A stretch of 6,217 nt of DNA from the NCBI GenBank assembly GCA_900319595.1, contig ONOZ01000078.1, positions 1 through 6,217 of the forward strand, given 5' to 3'. The stretch comes from an uncultured Bacteroidales bacterium (lineage in GTDB: Bacteria > Bacteroidota > Bacteroidia > Bacteroidales > P3). Below the pieces are notes generated by a model that had not been told where the DNA came from, ran no database searches, and was given only the letters and a program-made list of their open reading frames with translations. This document shows positions 1 to 4,998 of this stretch, one piece after another. Numbering within the stretch: position 1 is the first letter of the stretch; each line of letters opens with the position of its first letter. The translations under genes were made by a program, and so were the position numbers.

Positions 1-176
1 GACTCAAGAATGCCTTGTGATAACGTAATATACGCCGGAATACTGTAATCGCGCTCGTTTTCTATGGCAATATCGCGGTATTGTATGATATAATTCTCGG
101 TAACTGTGTTCTTATTCTGAGAATTAGCGAAATTGGTAACGCAAATACTCAATAAAATTAAATAAATCCTCTTCAT
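1..176 (-). CDS. Exported glucosaminidase-family peptidoglycan hydrolase (N-terminal fragment, cut by window edge)
   Basis: Only the first 58 codons are present, read leftward from the ATG at 174-176; the rest lies outside the window. Residues 1-20 (MKRIYLILLSICVTNFANSQ) form a signal peptide: two basic residues, a hydrophobic stretch and a likely cut before or after the Gln. Residues 29-58 read as the start of a glucosaminidase (GH73/FlgJ-like) domain: a YIIQYRDIAIE segment, then IPAYITLSQGILE. In this family that last block carries the catalytic Glu, which would be Glu58, the final complete codon seen. Proteins of this kind cleave the glycan strands of peptidoglycan in the periplasm and in Bacteroidota often carry LysM repeats further on, which cannot be checked here. 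The gene is divergent from cdd across a 158-bp gap. The family call rests on a short stretch but the motif is distinctive. Confidence 0.75.
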   Translation of the reverse strand, partial: MKRIYLILLSICVTNFANSQNKNTVTENYIIQYRDIAIENERDYSIPAYITLSQGILE

Positions 177-295
177 AATCTTCTAATTACTCTTATTTGT
201 TAATTATATTGCGAAATTACAATAAAATTATCACTAATCATTACGTGCTTATTTGTAAAAATTATACGAATTTCTCTATTTACTATTTTTTTTAC

Positions 296-303
296 TAAAT
301 TTG
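296..303 (+). promoter_or_regulatory. Bacteroidota-type -7 promoter element for cdd
   Basis: TAAATTTG is an exact match to the TAnnTTTG -7 consensus known for the primary sigma factor of Bacteroidota. It lies 31 bp before the cdd ATG, so transcription would start near 308-312 and leave a short leader of about 25 nt. A clear -33 TTTG box is missing at the usual spacing; TTTC at 271-274 is the nearest approach. The match is exact but short, and such 8-mers also arise by chance in AT-rich DNA, so position relative to the gene is the main support. Confidence 0.5.
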
Positions 304-311
304 CAAAAATA
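304..311 (-). promoter_or_regulatory. Possible opposing -7 element for the glucosaminidase gene
   Basis: Read on the minus strand this is TATTTTTG, also an exact TAnnTTTG match, and it abuts the plus-strand element. It would give a leader of about 120 nt before the ATG at 176. There is no recognisable -33 box. It is the only exact minus-strand match in the divergent gap, but the long leader and the chance frequency of such matches keep confidence low. Confidence 0.25.
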
Positions 312-334
312 AATAGTGTAGATTCTAAATTATT

Positions 335-820
335 ATGTGTAAAAAAGAAATTGGTAACAGGTATAAAATCCAACATTACAGTGATTTGGCTGATGAAGAC
401 AGAATTCTAATTGATAACGCCTCTAATGCAACAAGTAATTCCTATGCTCCGTATTCGGAATTCAGTGTCGGGTGTGCTGTTTTGATTGATGATGGAAGTA
501 TTATCACAAGTGCAAATCAGGAAAACTGTGCTTATCCAAGTGGTATGTGTGCTGAAAGAATTGCTTTGTATTATGCGGGTTGTGTTATCAGAAAAAATGG
601 CACGGATTACAGAAATATAAAAACTATTGCCATAAGTGCGAAAGATAAATACAGTAATCTGGCCACTGCTTTTCCGTGTGGAGCCTGCCGACAAGCGATG
701 ATAGAATTTGAAGTGCAGAGAAAAAAACAACCAATTCGCATTTTAGTCCATCAAAAAGACAATTCGGTGGCTGTTTTTGAGAGCGTAAAAGATTTACTTC
801 CGATGTCATTCGATTTTTAA
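335..820 (+). CDS. cdd: Cytidine deaminase (homotetrameric type)
   Basis: This enzyme hydrolyses cytidine and deoxycytidine to uridine and deoxyuridine plus ammonia in the cytoplasm, as part of pyrimidine salvage. At 161 residues it is somewhat longer than the usual 130-140 of the small zinc-dependent class. The signatures are clear: YAPYSEFSVG at 38-46, the nucleoside-binding Asn61-x-Glu63, the zinc/catalytic CAER at 72-75 (Cys72 zinc ligand, Glu74 proton shuttle) and PCGACRQ at 114-120 (zinc ligands Cys115 and Cys118). The three-cysteine zinc site marks the tetrameric type rather than the dimeric E. coli type. The extra length is an N-terminal extension of about 15-20 residues and a short C-terminal tail. 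The ATG at 335 is preferred because a -7 promoter element lies 31 bp upstream; no in-frame ATG follows before the conserved core. Its neighbours give no functional link. Confidence 0.95.
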   Translation: MCKKEIGNRYKIQHYSDLADEDRILIDNASNATSNSYAPYSEFSVGCAVLIDDGSIITSANQENCAYPSGMCAERIALYYAGCVIRKNGTDYRNIKTIAISAKDKYSNLATAFPCGACRQAMIEFEVQRKKQPIRILVHQKDNSVAVFESVKDLLPMSFDF

Positions 821-883
821 CAGATTTTGGCATTGTTTTTGCTGTATTATAATAAACAAAAATAGTAATAACTAAAAAATTTT
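821..883. other. Short gap between cdd and the tyrosine-rich protein gene
   Basis: This 63-bp AT-rich spacer contains a weak, almost pure A-T stem (832-841 against 857-866, with two G-T pairs and a 15-nt loop) that could be a poor terminator for cdd. TGTTTTTG at 834-841 is one mismatch from the TAnnTTTG -7 element and could serve the downstream gene. Neither is convincing, so it stays open whether the two plus-strand genes are co-transcribed. Confidence 0.25.
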
Positions 884-2227
884 ATGACAATGAAAACCAG
901 AAATCAGATAATCACAGCGTTATTAGTGATTGTATTTTGTGTAATTGCGACATCTGCTCAAGCAAGTATGTATTCGCGTCGTCAAGCTCGCAAAACCATA
1001 GAGCAAACTTCGTACATAATAAACCAAGCTTACGAAATAGCGTATTATTATTCGTATTGGCAGACAAATAAAGTCTCAAGAGCGTTGCATTATAACAATT
1101 ACGCTCAAGATTTATACTTTTATAGGAATTATCGTGCCTCAATACGCTATTCATTACTTGCAAGACAGTATGCATTAGATGTAATAGATCAGTGTGATGA
1201 CTATTGGGAATTTTTTTACTACACATACTTCGGTTGGAGTGTGAGATACGGGTACAATTATAACTTTTCGTATCGCTCAGGTTACATGGACGGATATTAT
1301 GATGGCTATTACGCAAGATATTGTGCGAGACACCGCCACGATTATCGCAAAGATCCGTACCATAATCTGCATTCGTCGTGGTATAATGACCATACGTATA
1401 ACGAAATAGTGAATAATCCAAACTATAATCGCAATTCGTCTTCGGTAGCACTCGGAAGAGGTGAGACTGGTCGCACAGGAAATTCATCAAATCAGAATTC
1501 CAATTCGTCAATTGGCAGGAGAAATTATGCAAATGTAGAAACTAATAACTACTTTTCTCAAAGTGAATTATCAATGTTAAGTGATATTCCAGCAGAAAGC
1601 ACAATGGAAACAGAATTTAAAAGAAAAAATCCAACAATTACTTTCTCTGACGAAAGATTATCTGAAAACACTCAGGCAATTCAACGTAATAAATCCAACG
1701 CATCAACATTCTCGGCAAGAAATTCAAATAAAGATGCTGTAACTCGTGTATCTGTTAGCAGACCTTCAAATGTTACTTTGCAAAATGGACAGACTATTTC
1801 AGGTAGAAGTGAGGACATGAAAGATATTCAACTAAATATTGACACAGAATTTGACCCTAAAAAAAGTAATACTGTAATAACTCGTACTAACTCTCAAAAC
1901 AATTCATCTGCTACTCGCACTTCTACGCCAACAAGAAATATTAACGACAGAAATTCTACTACAAATAATAAAAATTCAGCAGTTACTACTACAAAACGTG
2001 AAAATAACACGCAAAGAAAAGTAGATACTAATCGCTCTACAAATAATAATAGAACTACTACGCAACCAAGGACAGTTAATAGAAATAGTAATTCACGTTC
2101 TTCACAAACAGAAAAATCAAATACTCAAACAAGAAAAGCATCTACACCTTCTCGTGTAACAAATACTAACTCAACCAAATCGTCTTCAGATGATAATAAT
2201 TCAAATGTACAAAGGAGAACAAGATAA
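884..2227 (+). CDS. Exported protein with Tyr-rich N-terminal domain and Asn/Ser/Thr/Arg-rich tail, function unknown
   Basis: I do not recognise this 447-residue protein as a named family. Residues 1-27 are a signal peptide: basic MTMKTRN, a hydrophobic core, then an Ala-x-Ala type site (SAQA) with cleavage likely before Ser28. Residues 28-182 are strikingly aromatic, about 33 tyrosines in some 150 residues. The first part looks helical (roughly 32-103, ending in an SLLARQYALDVI segment that resembles a TPR-like helix), followed by YWEFFYYTYFGW and a GYMDGYYDGYYARY block at 133-146. Cys104 and Cys147 could form a disulfide. Residues 183-447 are low complexity, dominated by Asn, Ser, Thr and Arg and net basic, ending in QRRTR; a 13-bp DNA repeat lies in this part (1959-1971 and 2037-2049). 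No lipobox, anchor or type IX sorting domain is evident. The ATG at 890 is an equally good start. Its location is inferred to be periplasmic or surface. Confidence 0.8.
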   Translation: MTMKTRNQIITALLVIVFCVIATSAQASMYSRRQARKTIEQTSYIINQAYEIAYYYSYWQTNKVSRALHYNNYAQDLYFYRNYRASIRYSLLARQYALDVIDQCDDYWEFFYYTYFGWSVRYGYNYNFSYRSGYMDGYYDGYYARYCARHRHDYRKDPYHNLHSSWYNDHTYNEIVNNPNYNRNSSSVALGRGETGRTGNSSNQNSNSSIGRRNYANVETNNYFSQSELSMLSDIPAESTMETEFKRKNPTITFSDERLSENTQAIQRNKSNASTFSARNSNKDAVTRVSVSRPSNVTLQNGQTISGRSEDMKDIQLNIDTEFDPKKSNTVITRTNSQNNSSATRTSTPTRNINDRNSTTNNKNSAVTTTKRENNTQRKVDTNRSTNNNRTTTQPRTVNRNSNSRSSQTEKSNTQTRKASTPSRVTNTNSTKSSSDDNNSNVQRRTR

Positions 2228-2410
2228 TCTGTTGTTAGTTTGATGTTATAAGAGGTTATTAACATTATTGCTAAAAATGGAAGAATAATTATAGAGGAAG
2301 ATGTAGGAAATAGGGGAGTAGTTTTAGAAATAGTAGTAAAGGAAAATAGGAGTTGAGTAATAAATAATTTTATTTTCAACTCCTATGAAATTTATTCTCA
2401 AATATACTTT
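2228..2410. other. Convergent intergenic region
   Basis: This 183-bp gap separates the 3' ends of the plus-strand exported protein gene and the minus-strand mmd operon. It contains the strong hairpin listed at 2346-2386. The remainder (2228-2345) is purine-rich on the plus strand, and I see no gene, repeat or second hairpin in it. Confidence 0.6.
2346..2386 (-). terminator. Hairpin terminator at the end of the mmd operon, possibly bidirectional
   Basis: A perfect 11-bp inverted repeat (ATAGGAGTTGA at 2346-2356 against TCAACTCCTAT at 2376-2386) encloses a 19-nt interval. That interval can pair further: AATAAA at 2359-2364 with TTTATT at 2369-2374, closing on a 4-nt loop. On the minus strand the stem is followed by ATTTTCCTTT, a fair T-rich tail, and it begins 25 bp after the mmdB stop codon, so it best fits ending the mmd operon. 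On the plus strand it lies about 120 bp past the upstream gene and has only a poor T tail, so termination in that direction is possible but weaker. Confidence 0.8.
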
Positions 2411-3583
2411 TTATTTTAAGAATGCAAGTAAAATACCTGCAGCCACAGCCGAACCAATTACGCCCGAAACATTAGGACCCATCGCATGCATCAATAGATA
2501 ATTAGTTTTATCGTATTCCATTCCTACACTGTTGGATACACGTGCAGAGTCAGGAACAGCACTTACACCAGAATTTCCTATAAGTGGGTTAATTTTACTA
2601 CCTTCTTTTAAGAATAAGTTCATAAGTTTTACAAACAAAATTCCAACCGTAGTTGCTATTACAAAAGAAAAAGCACCTAAGAAAAAGATTCCTATACTTT
2701 TTGCCGTTAAGAATGTTGTCGCTTGTGTAGAACAACCAACAGTTAAACCAATAAGTATTGTTGCAATATTGATGATAGAATTTGACGCCTCAGTTGCTAA
2801 ACGTTTTGTAACGCCAGACTCTTTTAATAAATTGCCAAAGAACAACATTCCAAGCAAAGGAATACCAGACGGAACAATCATACATGTCAATAACAAGCCT
2901 ATTATAGGGAATATGATTTTCTCAGTCTTTGATACCTGACGAGGAGGTTTCATGCGAATAACTCGTTCTTTCTTGGTTGTCAATAGTCGCATTATTGGTG
3001 GTTGTATTACAGGCACTAAAGCCATATAAGAATATGCTGACACTGCTATTGCTCCCATTAGTTCGGGTGCAAGTTGCGAGGAGATAAATATTGCAGTTGG
3101 TCCATCTGCTCCACCAATGATTCCGATTGCTCCTGCTTCGTTTGGTGCAAAGCCTAATGCCAAAGCAGCCGTATAAGCAGCAAAGATACCAAATTGTGCC
3201 GCTGCACCTATCCACATTAGTTTTGGATTACTTAATAGTGCAGAGAAATCTGTCATTGCTCCAATTCCTAAGAATATTAGAGGAGGATACCAGCCATTCT
3301 GCACACCATGATACAAGTAATGCAAAACAGAGCCATCTTCATATATACCAATTTTCAGTCCGGGGAAGAAAGGGATATTTCCTATCAACATTCCGAATCC
3401 TATAGGGACTAATAGCAATGGTTCATACTCCTTTTTAATTCCTAAAAATATGAATATACAACCTATAAGTATCATTATAATATGACCAATTGTGAAGTTT
3501 GCAAAGGAAGTATAATTCAAAAATTGGACGAATTGGCTTTGGACAAAATCCAAAAAACTTATTTGTGCATCAAGTAACATCAT
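2411..3583 (-). CDS. mmdB: Na+-translocating decarboxylase beta subunit (methylmalonyl-CoA decarboxylase, OadB/MmdB family)
   Basis: This polytopic inner-membrane subunit decarboxylates carboxybiotin on the carrier protein and couples that to Na+ export, building a sodium gradient. The 390 residues fall in the family range. Hallmarks include IGIIGGADGPTAIF at 153-166, whose Asp160 corresponds to the essential Asp203 of the Klebsiella oxaloacetate decarboxylase beta subunit, Tyr186 (matching Tyr229), and NPLIGNSGVSAVPDSARVSN at 332-351, whose Asn332, Gly336, Ser341 and Arg348 match the conserved Asn373, Gly377, Ser382 and Arg389. This correspondence is from recalled family knowledge and fits a constant offset, so the Na+ site appears intact. 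The start is one of two tandem ATGs (3583 or 3580), 4 bp after the mmdC stop and 8 nt after an AGGAGG. It is the last gene of the operon. Its membership of a methylmalonyl-CoA rather than an oxaloacetate or glutaconyl-CoA system is inferred from mmdA. Confidence 0.93.
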   Translation of the reverse strand: MMLLDAQISFLDFVQSQFVQFLNYTSFANFTIGHIIMILIGCIFIFLGIKKEYEPLLLVPIGFGMLIGNIPFFPGLKIGIYEDGSVLHYLYHGVQNGWYPPLIFLGIGAMTDFSALLSNPKLMWIGAAAQFGIFAAYTAALALGFAPNEAGAIGIIGGADGPTAIFISSQLAPELMGAIAVSAYSYMALVPVIQPPIMRLLTTKKERVIRMKPPRQVSKTEKIIFPIIGLLLTCMIVPSGIPLLGMLFFGNLLKESGVTKRLATEASNSIINIATILIGLTVGCSTQATTFLTAKSIGIFFLGAFSFVIATTVGILFVKLMNLFLKEGSKINPLIGNSGVSAVPDSARVSNSVGMEYDKTNYLLMHAMGPNVSGVIGSAVAAGILLAFLK

Positions 3584-3587
3584 AATT

Positions 3588-4022
3588 TTAGCCTCCTATA
3601 GTTACAAGGACATCACCTTCCATTATGATATCACCTTTTCTTACTTTCACTTCTTTAATAATACCGGCGTTGTCCGCTTTTATCTCATTCTCCATCTTCA
3701 TTGCCTCTAAAAGCAATAATTTCTGTCCTTCTTTGACCGTATCACCAACATTAACGAATACATCTAATATTGTACCTGGCAAAGGAGATTTAATGGAAAT
3801 TGCATTTGAGGCAGAAGAAGAATTTACAGTTACCTTAGGTGCATTAGCCACAGGTTTTGAAGTATTGATAACAGGTCTTGATTTTTGTGTTTGCTTAACC
3901 TCTCTATCAACTTCAACTTTGTATGGCGTACCATTAAGTTCTAACTCAATAATTTGTCCTTCCACATTGTTAATATCAACAGAATATGTACTGCCATTTA
4001 TTTTGAATTTATAGTTTTTCAT
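3588..4022 (-). CDS. mmdC: Biotin carboxyl carrier subunit of the methylmalonyl-CoA decarboxylase
   Basis: This small soluble protein carries the covalently bound biotin that shuttles CO2 from the carboxyltransferase to the membrane decarboxylase. It has 144 residues in three parts. Residues 1-40 contain two similar beta segments (KINGSTYSVDI and ELNGTPYKVEV) spaced 21 residues apart. Residues 41-75 are a Lys/Pro/Val/Ser-rich flexible linker. Residues 76-144 form a biotinyl domain: IKSPLPGTI, then VGDTVKEGQKLLLLEAMKMEN, in which Lys109 of the AMKM motif is the biotinylation site, 35 residues from the C-terminus as expected. The protein ends TIGG. It follows the OadG-type gene by 35 bp and precedes mmdB by 4 bp, so it is certainly in the same operon. 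A biotin ligase (BirA) must act on it but is not encoded here. The short length and lack of a biotin carboxylase domain exclude a PccA-type fused subunit. Confidence 0.94.
   Translation of the reverse strand: MKNYKFKINGSTYSVDINNVEGQIIELELNGTPYKVEVDREVKQTQKSRPVINTSKPVANAPKVTVNSSSASNAISIKSPLPGTILDVFVNVGDTVKEGQKLLLLEAMKMENEIKADNAGIIKEVKVRKGDIIMEGDVLVTIGG
3592..3597 (-). promoter_or_regulatory. Shine-Dalgarno sequence for mmdB inside the 3' end of mmdC
   Basis: On the minus strand AGGAGG, a perfect anti-16S complement, sits 8 nt before the first mmdB ATG. It is formed by the last two glycine codons of mmdC with the end of the preceding ATA. The other start codons in the window have A-rich leaders without such a sequence, as is usual in Bacteroidota, so this one stands out. 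It may support coupled translation of mmdB, though the Gly-Gly codons could also produce it by chance. Confidence 0.55.
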
Positions 4023-4057
4023 TTTTCAATTACTATTTTCTAATTTCTAACTACTAA

Positions 4058-4975
4058 TTATTTTCTATAAACATTCATATTGTGAAGTTTGCTACTCCAA
4101 GGAGAATAACGTTTCTCTACTTTGACTATTGTAAGAATTGTATTCTCTTCATCATGCAGTTCTTCGTTATATAAATGTATTGCAGCCGAGATTGCTGCCA
4201 ATGCCTCTCCAGATAAATTTCCTCCAGCCTTAAACTCTTGTACTACTTCCTTACGTTCTTGTTTATCTGGGTAGTGTTCTTTCGCTTTTTTACGTTGTGC
4301 CGAATGTAAAGCACGTGCAAAGCCCATCAAAACTATAGAAATAACTATTAAGGCGAAGAATACAGTTCCTACTGCTATAACTGTCAATCCTAATCCAGTA
4401 GCATCGTGTTTTGCTATCTCTTCGGACTTTTTCTTAACACGATAATTCAAATATGCTGCCTTAGATGAAGACACTGTATCTATATGAATGTTTGCAAAAC
4501 CGTCAGTACAATCTATGTCAAACACATTATAACCTCTCGCATTCAAGCCTGCAATAAACAAATGCTTACTTTCTTTGTCGTAAGAGAATGCAGATGCAGA
4601 ACCTGCGAATTTGGGAGAAGTGTATATCTCGTTTCCGTCCAAATCTACCATATGTATATAACACGAATCGCGATTGGAAGCCAAGAATACTATATTTTGT
4701 TCATAGATTGCCACACTCATAGGTCGGTAGATTCTATATAAATCATGCCTTCCCACAGTATTATCTACTAATATGGCTTTTGTTATTTCAAAACCATTAT
4801 TTATACGTTTTAAAATGTTAATTGTATTTTCGGGTTCGTCAATAACAGCCATTGTTTGCGATTTAGCATCCATTGCAAAATGTTGTGGAATAAGTGGGTC
4901 GTCTTGTGCAGAAACCCTTCCCACAACTAAAACAAAGCATATTGCAATGAATATTTTTTTTGTCACTTTATTCAT
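4058..4975 (-). CDS. mmdD: OadG/MmdD-type decarboxylase membrane subunit fused to an exported beta-propeller-like domain
   Basis: OadG-type subunits hold the soluble carboxyltransferase and biotin carrier to the membrane pump. Here the OadG part is only the last third of 305 residues. Residues 1-23 are a signal peptide ending VSA, cut before Gln24. Residues 27-168 show three related blocks of about 45 residues (near 29-73, 79-123, 124-168), each with a Pro/Ala-phi-Ala start, a short hydrophobic strand and an ILK/IHMV/VFDI-like strand, resembling propeller blades. Residues 192-218 (GLGLTVIAVGTVFFALIVIS onward) are the OadG transmembrane helix, N-terminus out. Then come a basic, charged stretch, a GEALAAISAAIHLY helix at 256-269 and a conserved YSPWSSK near the end. 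The position between mmdA and mmdC matches mmdD in Veillonella. Bacteroides OadG proteins, as I recall, also have an exported N-terminal domain, but of lamin-tail type. The OadG call is firm; the propeller call is tentative. Confidence 0.85.
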   Translation of the reverse strand: MNKVTKKIFIAICFVLVVGRVSAQDDPLIPQHFAMDAKSQTMAVIDEPENTINILKRINNGFEITKAILVDNTVGRHDLYRIYRPMSVAIYEQNIVFLASNRDSCYIHMVDLDGNEIYTSPKFAGSASAFSYDKESKHLFIAGLNARGYNVFDIDCTDGFANIHIDTVSSSKAAYLNYRVKKKSEEIAKHDATGLGLTVIAVGTVFFALIVISIVLMGFARALHSAQRKKAKEHYPDKQERKEVVQEFKAGGNLSGEALAAISAAIHLYNEELHDEENTILTIVKVEKRYSPWSSKLHNMNVYRK

Positions 4976-4998
4976 TATTTTTTTTATTTTTAGTTTTT

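Larger units (their letters stand above)
177..334. promoter_or_regulatory. Divergent intergenic region between glucosaminidase gene and cdd
   Basis: This very AT-rich 158-bp gap separates two divergently oriented genes and should hold promoters for both. The only strong candidate elements are the two facing -7 matches at 296-311, listed separately. I see no riboswitch-like structure, no small ORF of convincing composition and no Shine-Dalgarno sequence next to either start codon. Confidence 0.6.

Noticed and set aside
857..864. Minus-strand TAnnTTTG match upstream of the tyrosine-rich protein gene
   Set aside because: It points into cdd with no minus-strand gene behind it; a chance match in AT-rich DNA.
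832..866. Stem-loop after cdd as a terminator
   Set aside because: The stem is almost all A-T with two G-T pairs and a 15-nt loop and no T tract follows; too weak to call on its own.
912..1532. Open frame of 206 codons on the minus strand inside the tyrosine-rich protein gene
   Set aside because: It is antisense to a gene with a clear signal peptide, and its translation is an irregular Asn/Cys/Ser/His-rich sequence with no motif; an antisense shadow of Tyr/Asn-rich codons.
2125..2379. Minus-strand open frame of 84 codons spanning the convergent gap
   Set aside because: It overlaps the tail of the upstream gene and most of the terminator hairpin, has low-complexity composition and no supporting context.
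2532..2939. Plus-strand open frame of 135 codons opposite mmdB
   Set aside because: The minus-strand frame has unmistakable OadB-family motifs over its full length; the opposite frame shows no family features.
3625..4014. Plus-strand open frame of 129 codons opposite mmdC
   Set aside because: The minus strand encodes a canonical biotinyl domain; the antisense frame is a hydrophobic shadow.
4023..4057. TTAG-containing near-repeats in the gap between the OadG-type gene and mmdC
   Set aside because: Short AT-rich similarity in a 35-bp spacer without symmetry or an SD sequence; no basis to call a site.
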